Shown one piece after another: positions 1 to 9,013 of a stretch of 64,000 bases of DNA. The stretch lies in the NCBI GenBank assembly GCA_963706875.1, contig CAVPNW010000020.1, positions 207,568 to 271,567 on the forward strand. The letters run 5' to 3'. The position numbers were made by a program, and so were the translations under genes. The DNA comes from Prado023 sp963706875. GTDB taxonomy: Bacteria > Actinomycetota > Actinomycetes > S36-B12 > CAIYMF01. Under the pieces are notes generated by a model, which was not told where the DNA came from, ran no database searches, and saw only the letters and a list, made by a program, of their open reading frames with translations. Position 1 is the stretch's first letter; each line of letters starts with the position of its first letter.

Positions 1-1676
1 ATCGCGTCCTTGTGCACCCGGAAGTCCACGACCACCGGTGCGTCGTTGATCGACATCGCCTTCTCGATCGTGCCGTCGACGTCCTCAGCGGAGTCGCAGC
101 GCAGCCCGACGCAGCCATAGGCGTCGGCCAGCTTCACGAAGTCCGGGACGCTGTGCGAGTGCAGGTCGGTGTTCGAGTAGCGCTCGTTGTAGAACAGCGA
201 CTGCCACTGGCGCACCATGCCCAGGGCCCCGTTGTTGATCAGCGCCACCTTGATCGGGATGTTGTTGATCGTGCAGGTGGCCAGCTCCTGGTTGGTCATC
301 TGGAAGCAGCCATCGCCATCGATCGCCCACACGGTCTTCTCCGGGGCGCCGACCTTGGCGCCCATCGCCGCGGGCACCGCGAAGCCCATGGTGCCCAGGC
401 CGCCGGAGTTGATCCACGTGCCCGGCTTCTCGTACTTGACGAACTGCGCGGCCCACATCTGGTGCTGGCCGACGCCGGCCACGTAGAGGGCGTCCGGCCC
501 GGCGATCTGGCCGAGTCGCTCGACGACGTACTGCGGGGCCAGGGTCCCGTCGGCGGGAAGGCCGTAGCCCAACGGGTACTTCTCCAGCCAGTGGTCCAGC
601 TCCGACCACCAGCCGGCGAGGTCGAACGCGCGGCCCGCGGCAAGCTCGGCCTGGATGGCCACCACCAGCTCGGCGATGACCTCCTTGGCATCCCCCACGA
701 TCGGCACGTCGGCGCGGCGGTTCTTCGAGATCTCCGCCGGGTCGATGTCGGCGTGGATGACCTTGGCGTTCGGGGCGAACGTCGACAGCTGGCCCGTGAC
801 CCGGTCGTCGAAGCGGGTGCCCAGGGCGATCAGCAGGTCGGAGGACTGCAGCGCGCCCACGGCGGCCACCGTCCCGTGCATCCCGGGCATGCCCAGGTTC
901 TGCGGGTGGCTGTCGGGCAGCGCCCCGCGCGCCATGAGCGTCGTCACGACCGGGATGCCGGTGAGGTCGGCAAGGGCGCGCAGCTCGGCAGCGGCCCCGG
1001 CGCGGATGATCCCGCCGCCGACGTAGAGCACCGGCTTGCGCGACTCCAGCATGAGTCGGGCGGCCTCGCGGACCTGCTTGGTGTGCGGCCGGGTCGTCGG
1101 CTTGTACCCGGGGAGGTCCAGTCGCGACGGCCACGCGAAGGTCGTCTGCGCCTGCAGCGCGTCCTTGGAGATGTCCACGAGCACGGGGCCGGGTCGGCCG
1201 GTGCTCGCGATGTGGAAGGCCTCGGCGATCGCCCGGGGGATGTCCTCGGCGCGGGTCACCAGGTAGTTGTGCTTGGTGACCGGCATCGTGATCCCACGGA
1301 TGTCGGCCTCCTGGAAGGCATCGGTGCCGATGGCGGCCGAGGGCACCTGGCCCGTGATCGCGACCATCGGCACCGAGTCCATGTACGCGTCAGCGATCGG
1401 CGTCACCAGGTTGGTGGCTCCCGGGCCGGAGGTCGCCATGCAGACCCCGACCCGTCCGGTCGCGTACGCGTAACCCGCTGCTGCATGCCCTGCGCCCTGC
1501 TCGTGGCGGACGAGGATGTGCCGGACCTGGGTGGAGTCCATCAACGGGTCGTATGCGGGCAGGATCGCGCCACCGGGGATCCCGAATACCGTGTCGACGC
1601 CGGCGGCCTCCAGCGAGCGCACGAGGCTGCTGGCCCCGCTGATCGTCGTGGTGGGTGGTGTCTGTGACGTCGACAT
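1..1676 (-). CDS. ilvB: Acetolactate synthase large subunit (3' end outside window)
   Basis: ThDP-dependent first common enzyme of valine, leucine and isoleucine synthesis: it condenses pyruvate with pyruvate or 2-oxobutyrate. The protein begins MSTSQTPPTTT and shows the family N-terminus IPGGAILPAYD and the ThDP-activating glutamate in RHEQGAGHAA. The ThDP/Mg site GDG (about residues 454-456) is followed by NN in ALINNGALGM. About 558 codons are present and the gene runs off the left edge near the usual C-terminal VHKDAM, so only a few dozen residues are missing. The start ATG (1674-1676) lies 117 bases downstream of a leader-peptide ORF and terminator hairpin, so expression is probably attenuation-controlled. 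ilvN and ilvC, the usual partners, would lie beyond the window. Identification is secure. Confidence 0.96.
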   Translation of the reverse strand, partial: MSTSQTPPTTTISGASSLVRSLEAAGVDTVFGIPGGAILPAYDPLMDSTQVRHILVRHEQGAGHAAAGYAYATGRVGVCMATSGPGATNLVTPIADAYMDSVPMVAITGQVPSAAIGTDAFQEADIRGITMPVTKHNYLVTRAEDIPRAIAEAFHIASTGRPGPVLVDISKDALQAQTTFAWPSRLDLPGYKPTTRPHTKQVREAARLMLESRKPVLYVGGGIIRAGAAAELRALADLTGIPVVTTLMARGALPDSHPQNLGMPGMHGTVAAVGALQSSDLLIALGTRFDDRVTGQLSTFAPNAKVIHADIDPAEISKNRRADVPIVGDAKEVIAELVVAIQAELAAGRAFDLAGWWSELDHWLEKYPLGYGLPADGTLAPQYVVERLGQIAGPDALYVAGVGQHQMWAAQFVKYEKPGTWINSGGLGTMGFAVPAAMGAKVGAPEKTVWAIDGDGCFQMTNQELATCTINNIPIKVALINNGALGMVRQWQSLFYNERYSNTDLHSHSVPDFVKLADAYGCVGLRCDSAEDVDGTIEKAMSINDAPVVVDFRVHKDA

Positions 1677-1738
1677 CGTCGGTCCCTTGCTCTCGGTTCG
1701 GGTGTTCGGTGGTGATCCTGCCAGTGCAGTGCGTGTGC

Positions 1739-1774
1739 AAATGAAAGACCCCGTGCCCAATGGGTCACGAGGTC
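1739..1774 (-). terminator. Attenuator terminator hairpin of ilvB
   Basis: Read on the minus strand, GACC-T-CGTG-A-CCC pairs with GGG-CACG-G-GGTC across an ATT loop. This gives about 12 base pairs including one T-G wobble, with a single bulged A, and it is followed by TTTCATTT. It lies between the leader ORF stop (1794) and the ilvB start (1676), the position expected of a transcription attenuator. Confidence 0.72.
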
Positions 1775-1793
1775 ACGTCGGAGTAGGGAACAG

Positions 1794-1844
1794 TCAGGCT
1801 GGGGTTCCCACCCCGGCGTGAGTCGCTACTACGATAATTCGCAC
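1794..1844 (-). CDS. ilvB leader peptide (attenuator)
   Basis: A 16-codon ORF starting at GTG and reading VRIIVVATHAGVGTPA. Four consecutive branched-chain codons (Ile-Ile-Val-Val, ATT ATC GTA GTA) sit at codons 3-6, with one more Val later. It ends 20 bases before a terminator hairpin. Leader peptides rich in Ile/Val/Leu codons are the known attenuation device of ilvB and leuA operons in Actinobacteria. Ribosome stalling when charged Ile-tRNA or Val-tRNA is scarce would favour an antiterminator. The exact start is uncertain because the upstream GAG is only a weak ribosome site. Confidence 0.68.
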   Translation of the reverse strand: MRIIVVATHAGVGTPA

Positions 1845-1894
1845 GCGCTCATAGTGCCCATGCCGGCGCCGAAGCGCAACCCCCCGGCCCGAAT

Positions 1895-1910
1895 GTCCAC
1901 CATGTGAGAC
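1895..1910. promoter_or_regulatory. Imperfect inverted repeat upstream of the ilvB leader
   Basis: On the minus strand the sequence reads GTCTCACATGGTGGAC, two near-complementary half-sites (GTCTCAC and GTGGAC) about 50 bases upstream of the leader GTG. The position suits an operator for a regulator of branched-chain amino-acid genes. The regulator's identity is not shown by the sequence. Confidence 0.3.
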
Positions 1911-2302
1911 GAAGGATCCCACGGCGGGTCCGGTACCCACGACCCCTCCTTCAATCCCGAGGACCGTGACGCAGCCACTGCGCCGGCCGAGTGTGGACTG
2001 CGGGCCGGCCTCGTCCGGCCGATCCCCCGCGGCTGAACGCTCCATGAGACGGGCTGCGGGAGTGGGCCCGGGACGCGCCCGGCCCAGAGCGGGGCGCACG
2101 CACAGGACTTCGCCCTTATGACCCCGGCTGCTTTGGCCGCTTCCGGCTCGCGCACGTCGAATCGCCCTTCAGACGGTCCCCAGACCGCCCATTCGGCAGG
2201 TTTCGGTTGCGCCGACGGGATCCCCGCCCCGCAGGGCCGCGTAAAGGGCGACTTCGAGTGCGTGGCCGCGCCCAGCCTCCCGGTTGATGTGGCCAGCGAC
2301 CC
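1911..2302. other. Intergenic stretch between ilvD and the ilvB control region
   Basis: About 390 bases with no convincing gene. ORFs crossing it have no recognisable protein and no ribosome site. A weak hairpin (CGGTC-CCCA-GACCG near 2173-2186) could help end ilvD transcription, but it has no T-tract. Nothing else stands out. Confidence 0.5.
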
Positions 2303-3995
2303 TCAGTCGCAGACCGCTCCGCGCGAGGCGGAGCCGACCAGCTTGGCGTACTTGGCCAGCACGCCCCGGTTGTAGCGCGGCGGGAGCGGGACCCAGGCCT
2401 CGCGACGGATGGCGAGCTCCGCGTCGTCCACGAGCAGGTCGAGCGTCCGGTTGGGGATGTCGATTCGCACGCGGTCGCCGTCGGCGACCAGCGCGATCGG
2501 ACCGCCGTCCACGGCCTCCGGCGCGACGTGGCCGACGCACAGGCCCGTGGTGCCGCCGGAGAAGCGGCCGTCGGTGATCAGCAGGACGTCCTTGCCCAGG
2601 CCGGCGCCCTTGATGGCGGCGGTGATCATCAGCATCTCGCGCATGCCAGGGCCCCCCTTGGGGCCCTCGTAGCGGATGATCACGACGTCGCCGGCCTGGA
2701 TCGTGCCGTCCTCCAGGGCGTCCATCGCGGCGCGCTCGCGCTCGAAGACTCGCGCTGGGCCCTCGAATACCTCCACGGGGATGCCGGCGTTCTTCACGAC
2801 CGCACCCTCGGGGACCAGCGAGCCGCCGAGGATCGTGATGCCGCCGGCGCCTCCCATCGGGTCGGACATCGCGCGCAGGATCGTGCCGTCGGGGTCCGGG
2901 GGGTTGACCTCAGCAAGGTTCTCGGCGACCGTGCGGCCGGTGACCGTCAGGCAGTCGCCGTGCAGCAGTCCCGCGTCCAGCAGGGCCCGCATGATCACGG
3001 GCACTCCCCCAACGCGGTCCATGTCGCTCATCACGTAGCGGCCGAACGGCTTGAGGTCGCCGAGCAGGGGGACCTTGGCGCCGATGCGCTGGAAGTCCTC
3101 CATCTCGAGGTCGATATCGGCCTCGTGGGCGATAGCCAGCAGGTGCAGGACGGCGTTGGTGGAGCCTCCGAGCGCCATGACCACGGCGATGGCGTTCTCC
3201 AGGGACTTCTTCGTGATGATGTCGCGGGTCGTGATGCCCTGGCGCAGCATCTCGACCACAGCCTCGCCCGAGCGACGGGAGAAGCCGTCGCGCCGGCGGT
3301 CCACCGCGGGCGGGGCGGCCGAGCCGGGCAGGCTCATGCCCATCGCCTCGGCGGCCGAGGCCATCGTGTTGGCGGTGTACATGCCCCCGCACGCGCCCTC
3401 TCCCGGGCAGATCGCACGCTCGATCTCGTCGACCTCGGCGCGGGTGATCAGCCCGCGGGCGCACGCGCCCGACCGCCTCGAAGGCGTCGATGATCGTGAC
3501 GTCGCGGTCCCCTACCCGACCGGGGAGGATCGATCCGGCGTAGACGAACACCGACGCCACGTCCAGGCGCGCGGCGGCCATCAGCATGCCGGGCAGGGAC
3601 TTGTCGCAGCCGGCGAACGTGACCATCCCGTCGAGGCACTCGGCCTGCATGACGGCCTCGACGGAGTCGGCGATGATCTCGCGGCTGACCAGCGAGAAGT
3701 GCATCCCCTCGTGGCCCATCGAGATTCCGTCGGAGACCGAGATCGTGCCGAACTGCAGCGGGTAGCCGCCGCCGGCGTGCACCCCCTCCTTGGCCGAGCG
3801 GGCCAGCCGCTCGAGTGAGAGGTTGCAGGGGGTGATCTCGTTCCAGCTCGATGCGATCCCGATCTGGGGCTTCGGCCAGTCCTCGTCGGACATGCCCACC
3901 GCGCGCAGCATCCCGCGGGCGGCGGCGCGCTCGAGGCCGTCGGTGACGGTGCGGCTGCGGGGCTTGATGTCGGGGGTCGCGGGGGTCTCGGTCAT
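2303..3995 (-). pseudogene. ilvD: Dihydroxy-acid dehydratase, frame broken by one extra base
   Basis: Fe-S dehydratase of branched-chain amino-acid synthesis, converting 2,3-dihydroxy-acids to 2-oxoacids. The N-terminal frame (start 3995, MTETPATPDIKPRSR) carries FAGCDKSLPG and runs to DAFEAVG. The rest (CPGEGACGGMYTANTMA, then LLHGDCLTVTG, to the stop at 2303) lies in another frame. The switch is at about 3467-3470: minus-strand GTC GGG C GCG TGC should read GTC GGC GCG TGC (VGAC), so a GG run has become GGG. With that base removed the protein is about 563 residues, normal for the family, and all cluster cysteines are present. Both halves are fully conserved, so a sequencing error is more likely than gene death. 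It lies upstream of ilvB on the same strand. Confidence 0.93.
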
Positions 3996-4154
3996 GGGGC
4001 AAGCGTAGTGGGCGCCGGCGGTCACCACTCAGGTCGATCCGCCATCGCGCGGCCCGATGCGCCTGATCTGTGCACCATCTCGCGGCCGTCGTCAGCGAGC
4101 GTCCGGGACCAAGGGCACTGGCCCGCCCGCGGCCCCGAGGCGTAGACCGAAGGT

Positions 4155-5786
4155 GTGGGACGGCCATCGGCGCCCGCCACGGATGGGGGTACGCGGGCAG
4201 CCACCCGTGCGGTGGCTGCGTTGGCGGCGTGCGCCCTCGTCGCCGCCGCCAGCGGGTGCCGGTGGGGCCCCAAGGCCGAGACCCCCGAATGGGCGTCCAC
4301 CGCGGAGGACTATGCGACTGCGCTGAACGACGCCTATCGAGTCGGGATCACCGACGCGATGCGCTTCTACGCCCCCGATGCGCACGTCGACAAGCGGTTC
4401 ATCGACTACGAGGGTGTCGGCCGCTCCGGATTCGCGCAGGCGCTGCGGGACAATGCCCAGAACCCACCGACCTGGACGGGCGGGCGCGACAACTCCGACC
4501 GGATCGACCTCGTCCCCACCGAGCCGCTCTACCTGTCCCGCGACCGGTTCCTCGAGCCGCTGCGCCGGATTGACCCTACGATTGTCCCGGCCATCGATGC
4601 GGCGTTCCTCTACACCATCGGCGCTGCGGGCCTCACCGACGAGATCGTTCTGGGGTCCGCGGCATCCGGCAGCTGGACCTCTCAGGGGGCCACCAAGGAA
4701 GCCGTCAAGGGGTTCGCTCAGGGATACCTCGACGGGTGGACCTCAGGCGATGGCAGCGCGGTCCTCGGCCAGTACGCGGACGATGCCACGCTGACCGATT
4801 CCCTGGCCGACAGGGAAGTCATCGGTGCATCGGCCATCGCGGCGGAGGCGGGCGGCACCTCGGAGCTCTCCCTGCGGGGGGCTACCATGCACGTTATCCC
4901 GGACGGTGCCGGGGGGGTTGCCGCCTTCATCTCTGGGCGCTACGGCGCCGGCATCGGCGGCACGGATCGACTCGTCCTGCTCCTGGACGTGCCCGGGGAG
5001 GGCGACTGTCCGGGGGCGGTCGCCGTCGCGCTGTGGCTGGACGGCCATCAGCGGATCATGCGGGAGGAGCGGCTGCACCGCATCGACTCGGTGCGTCGCT
5101 GCACCGCTCCGGACGAGCGCCCGAGCGGCTGGTGGGACGCCGTCGCACCTCCGACGGCCCCCGCTGTCACCCGCACGGGCATCCTCCATCCCGGTGCCCA
5201 CGACATCGCGGTCTGGAACGGCGACCCGCGCATCGACCCGATCGTCGACTGGGCCCAGCAGCGCTTCGCGCGCCTTGGGCTGCCACCCCCCGAGCCGACG
5301 TCCATCACCTTCCTTCCCCAGGTGGATGGTGACCGATGGGACACGTACGGCTTCCCCACCGGCTCGGACGCTCCTGACCTGGGCCTGCCCTTCACAGCCG
5401 ACGAGGCCTGCCCCGAGATGCCCTGCCGGTGGCCCATCGAGGTGCGGGCGGCGACCCTGCACGAGTTCGCGCACCTGTACCTGGCTCCGTCCGTGTACGG
5501 GGGCAACAACTCCTACGACCTCCCCCAGGGCCACACACGCGTCAAGGAGTTCCTCGCCGCCCACGACCTGACCTGGCACGACACCGGACTGAGCTGGGGC
5601 CAGCAGGGCAAGGAACGCGCCGCGGAGACGGTCGCCTGGGGCCTCATGGACCAGCGCTACACCGTCGACGCCCGCCTCGGGCCGCTGACCTGCGAGCAGC
5701 TGGCCACCGACTTCCAGACCCTGACCAACACGACCCCCGACCCCCGCGCCTGCGCGGAGCCGAAGCCTGAGGTGACCGCGCCATGA
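4155..5786 (+). CDS. Putative lipoprotein with two NTF2-like regions and HExxH motif (paralog A)
   Basis: 543 residues from the GTG at 4155; the start is uncertain and a GTG at 4212 would still keep the signal. The signal peptide LAACALVAAASGC ends in a lipobox, so a lipid-anchored exported protein is expected. Residues about 45-165 and 175-300 each look like an NTF2/SnoaL-type fold by pattern (for example AYRVGITDAMRFYAPDAHVD). The C-terminal third carries HEFAH at about residues 436-440, a zinc-peptidase HExxH signature. Downstream comes a conserved GKERAAE, whose glutamate is a candidate third zinc ligand. It is followed by two paralogs with 4-base stop-start overlaps. I do not recognise a named family, and function is unknown. 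A metallopeptidase role is inference. Confidence 0.8.
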   Translation: MGRPSAPATDGGTRAATRAVAALAACALVAAASGCRWGPKAETPEWASTAEDYATALNDAYRVGITDAMRFYAPDAHVDKRFIDYEGVGRSGFAQALRDNAQNPPTWTGGRDNSDRIDLVPTEPLYLSRDRFLEPLRRIDPTIVPAIDAAFLYTIGAAGLTDEIVLGSAASGSWTSQGATKEAVKGFAQGYLDGWTSGDGSAVLGQYADDATLTDSLADREVIGASAIAAEAGGTSELSLRGATMHVIPDGAGGVAAFISGRYGAGIGGTDRLVLLLDVPGEGDCPGAVAVALWLDGHQRIMREERLHRIDSVRRCTAPDERPSGWWDAVAPPTAPAVTRTGILHPGAHDIAVWNGDPRIDPIVDWAQQRFARLGLPPPEPTSITFLPQVDGDRWDTYGFPTGSDAPDLGLPFTADEACPEMPCRWPIEVRAATLHEFAHLYLAPSVYGGNNSYDLPQGHTRVKEFLAAHDLTWHDTGLSWGQQGKERAAETVAWGLMDQRYTVDARLGPLTCEQLATDFQTLTNTTPDPRACAEPKPEVTAP

Positions 5787-7439
5787 CCCTCACACCATCC
5801 TCGAGCCCTTCGACTGCCCAGCGGGGGCGAGGCCGGCGCGGCCGCACCGCAAGCCTCGTCTCAGCTCTGGCCCTCCTCACCGCGGTCGGATGCACCGAAT
5901 CCCCATCGCCTGCCAACCCCGGTGGTCAGGGCGACCAGTGGGCGGCGGCCGCCGAGGCCTACCTGGAGTCCTGGGAGGCAGCCAACGTCATCGGGTTCAC
6001 CAACGCCGCCCCCTTCTGGACCCCGGACGCGCGCGTGGACATGCGCGAGCTCAACGGCTTCGAGGGGACGGGCCGGCCAGCGATCCTCCAGAGCTACCGG
6101 GACAACCTCCAGACGCCGCCCCGTTTCTACGACGGTTGGGACCAAGCCGACGCCGGGGGCATCACTGAGCCCGCCGGGCCGATCTACCTCTCCCGGGAAC
6201 GTGCCATGCAGGTGGCCTACATCCCGGACTTGAACTGGTACTTCGCGGATCTCTCGACCGTCACCAGCCGAGGTGTCGTCGAGATGACGGACGCGATATC
6301 GATCGACGCCGCTGGCAGGTTCTGCGACGTGGTCCCGACCGATCTGGATGCCCTTGTGGACGGGTATGTGGGCGCGTGGGCCTCGGGTGACCCCACCAGG
6401 GTCGGCGATCTCTACGCCGACGGCGCGGTCCTTCGGGACTCGATCGCCGACATCACTGCGAGCGGCACGGCCGCCATCGCGAACCTGAGCGCTGCGGAGC
6501 CCGGACAGGGCGGGTTGCCGGGTGCCGCCCTGCCCGAGTTCCCCGACGATGGGGGACGCGCGTACTTCATCAACGGCCCGTTCCTCCAGGGCGCCTACCC
6601 GGTCGACCAGCTGGTCCTCCTCCTCGACGTCGGCCCCGAGGGTGGATGCCCCGGACCTGTGGCCGTGTTCCTCGACCTCGACGAACGGAAACGGATCACC
6701 CACGAGGAACGCTTCCATCGGATCGATGCCTTGCGGCGCTGCCTGCCCACCGAGGACCGACCCACCGGGTGGTGGGACCAGGCGCGGATCCCCAAGACGC
6801 CGAACATCCGGCTCACCGGCTGGGTGAGCGCCCCGACCCACGACATCGCGATCTGGAACGGCGACGCCGGGGTCGACCCGATCGTCGAGTGGGCTCGGAC
6901 GCGCTTCGCAAGCCTCGGGCTTCCCCCGCCGAGGCCGTCCTCCGTGACGTTCCTCCCGCCGGTGGAGGGTGACCGGTGGGAGACCTTCGGCTTCCTGACT
7001 GGCAGCGACGCCCCGGACCTCGGCCTGCCGTTCACGGGACCCGAGGCTCTGCCCCGATGGCCCCTGCCGGTGGTCCACCGAGGTGCGGGCCGCGACCCTG
7101 CACGAGTTCGCCCACCTGTGGCTGACGCCCAAGCGCTACAGCGGCAGGGCCTCGTACGACCTTCCCCGGAACTGGAAGAGCCAGACACGGATCACGAGGT
7201 TCCTCGAGGCCCACGACCTGACCTGGCACGACCCCACTCTGCCCTGGGGCCGGCAGGGTGGCGAAAGGGCTGCGGAGACGATCGCCTGGGGTCTCATGGA
7301 CCAGCCCTACACCGTCGACCCCCGACTCGGCCCCCTGACCTGCGCCCAGCTCACCGCCGACTTCCAGACCCTGACCAACACCACCCCCGACCCCCGCGCC
7401 TGCGCGGAACCGGGCGGAGGGAGCGGAGGTGCCCCATGA
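5783..7439 (+). pseudogene. Putative HExxH lipoprotein (paralog B), frame broken by one extra base
   Basis: Second of three tandem paralogs. Its ATG overlaps the stop of paralog A (ATGA), and its own stop overlaps the start of paralog C. The signal peptide ALLTAVGC ends in a lipobox. The body aligns along its length with paralog A: two NTF2-like regions, then a shared FLTGSDAPDLGLPF stretch. Near 7047-7050 one extra base (GCT C TGC) shifts the frame. The true C-terminal part continues as CPDGPCRW, RAATLHEFAHLW and GGERAAETIAWG and stops at 7439. Without correction the frame reads straight through into paralog C and gives a false 1076-residue fusion. A sequencing indel is the likeliest cause. 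Confidence 0.8.
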
Positions 7440-9013
7440 CCCGGTCAGCGGCACGCAGCCCGGCGCTGAGGGCCCTCGGCCACGCGCTGGTCGCGTTCAC
7501 TGTGCTCCTGTCCACGGCATGCACGATCACAGCCGGGCCTGCCGCGCCCGTGCTCAGCACACCCGAGAGGTGGTTCGCCGCCTACCACGACGCCCTGCGG
7601 CAGGGGGTGTTCAACATCGGGTCCTTCTACGCCGTGGACGCGCACGTCGACCTGACGACCCTCGGAATGCCACTCACGAACACCAGGGAGGATGCGCTGA
7701 AGGCGATCGGCAGGGCCTTCATCTCGTTCCCCGACCGGGCCCAGGAGCCCGGGGACCTCTACGTGTCCGGCACGGGCGCGGTCGAGGCCGCGCCGATCAA
7801 GGAACCGTCCGTGGACGCCAATCGCCTCGTGGCCATCGACGAGTTCGACGCGAACGGGCTGGCCGCCCAGACCTTCGCCAAGTCGGAGTTGTCGTGGCGC
7901 GACGGCAACTCGGACGACCCACGGATACTGGGAGTGCACCTCCTTGCCCGAGACTGGGCGACGGCGTGGTCCAGTCGATCGGCGGACGCCGTCGGGAGGC
8001 TGTACACACCCACCACCGTGCTCACGGACGACCTCATGGGCCTGCGTGCGGAGTCCGGCGACGAGGTCAGCGCGCTGGCTGCCATATCGGCCGGATCGGG
8101 GGGCCTCCCCCAGGCGTCCATCGACCCGCTGCCCGGCCTCAGCGGCCCTGCGGTCTTCGTGGTGGCGGACACCGGCTTCGACTACGCCCCGCCGATGCAG
8201 TCGATGGTCATGCTCGTCACCGCGGACGGGGGCGAGGGCTGCCCCGGACACCTGGCCGTGGTCCTGGATCTCGATGAGCAGGGCCGCATCGCCCGCGAGA
8301 CGCGCTACCACCGCATCGACACCCTGAGCCGCTGCGTCAGTGAGGCATCGGGAGGCACGTCGACGACGCGCTGGTGGGACAGCATCACCATCCCCGCAGC
8401 CGTGACGAAGATCCAGACTCGCGTGCTCACCCTCAACGGCGAGGACGTGGTCATGTTCAACAGCACACCTGCCCTCGAGGAGGTGTTCGTGTGGGCGACC
8501 AGCCGGTTTGCGGAGGTAGGCCTCGCGCCGCCGATCGTGACCGAGGTGGCCTTCTACGACAGGCGCCTGGACATGTGCTCAGGCATCAATGGCTTCACCC
8601 TCGGCACGACGTTGAGCCTGTGCTTCGTCGAGGGGTCGACCATCGGGAACTCCGCGGAGTACACGGACTGGAAGCTGGCGAAGGCCACGACGCTCCACGA
8701 GCTGGGCCACGTCTGGATGTCCGCCCGGGGCCGGGGCGGGCCGGTTCCCCCGGATGTGACCGAACGATTCACCGAGCAGGCCGGCCTGCCCACGTGGGCG
8801 GACACCGCCTCCGTGTGGGAGGACCGTGGCGTGGAGCTCGCCGCCTCCACCATCTCGTGGGCACTCACGGAAGAGCCCGTGGTCCATCCCCGCTTCGCGG
8901 ACAGGTTCACGTGCAGCCAGCTCGCGGACCTGTTCACCACCCTGACCGGCAAGCCGGTGCCGGAGAGCACCGGGTGTCCGGGCTATGTCTCGCCACCGGC
9001 ACCAGAGGGCTGA
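7436..9013 (+). CDS. Putative HExxH lipoprotein (paralog C)
   Basis: 525 residues starting at the ATG of an ATGA overlap with paralog B. The N-terminus has the lipoprotein signal FTVLLSTAC. It is the most diverged of the three but keeps the same plan: NTF2-like regions with AYHDALRQGVFNIGSFYAVDAHVD and later AWSSRSADAVGRLY, the block LLVTADGGEGCPGHLAVVLDLDE, then HELGH at about residues 421-425. A glutamate in GVELAAS aligns with the downstream glutamate of paralog A. It lacks the WDTYGF-type block of A and B and instead has a short Cys-containing segment (MCSGINGFTLGTTLSLC). The 3' end overlaps the convergent dehydrogenase by 31 bases. Function is unknown; an exported zinc peptidase is possible. 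Confidence 0.8.
   Translation: MTRSAARSPALRALGHALVAFTVLLSTACTITAGPAAPVLSTPERWFAAYHDALRQGVFNIGSFYAVDAHVDLTTLGMPLTNTREDALKAIGRAFISFPDRAQEPGDLYVSGTGAVEAAPIKEPSVDANRLVAIDEFDANGLAAQTFAKSELSWRDGNSDDPRILGVHLLARDWATAWSSRSADAVGRLYTPTTVLTDDLMGLRAESGDEVSALAAISAGSGGLPQASIDPLPGLSGPAVFVVADTGFDYAPPMQSMVMLVTADGGEGCPGHLAVVLDLDEQGRIARETRYHRIDTLSRCVSEASGGTSTTRWWDSITIPAAVTKIQTRVLTLNGEDVVMFNSTPALEEVFVWATSRFAEVGLAPPIVTEVAFYDRRLDMCSGINGFTLGTTLSLCFVEGSTIGNSAEYTDWKLAKATTLHELGHVWMSARGRGGPVPPDVTERFTEQAGLPTWADTASVWEDRGVELAASTISWALTEEPVVHPRFADRFTCSQLADLFTTLTGKPVPESTGCPGYVSPPAPEG

Noticed and set aside
12..1667. A plus-strand ORF opposite ilvB
   Set aside because: Shadow of acetolactate synthase on the minus strand.
3467..3470. 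Programmed ribosomal frameshift in ilvD
   Set aside because: There is no slippery heptamer or downstream pseudoknot, and similar breaks occur in six other genes of this window, so a sequencing indel explains it better.
5783..9013. A single 1076-residue protein spanning two signal peptides
   Set aside because: It arises from a one-base insertion near 7048 that removes the stop of paralog B. The middle 130 residues are out of frame, and the second lipoprotein signal marks the true start of paralog C at 7436.
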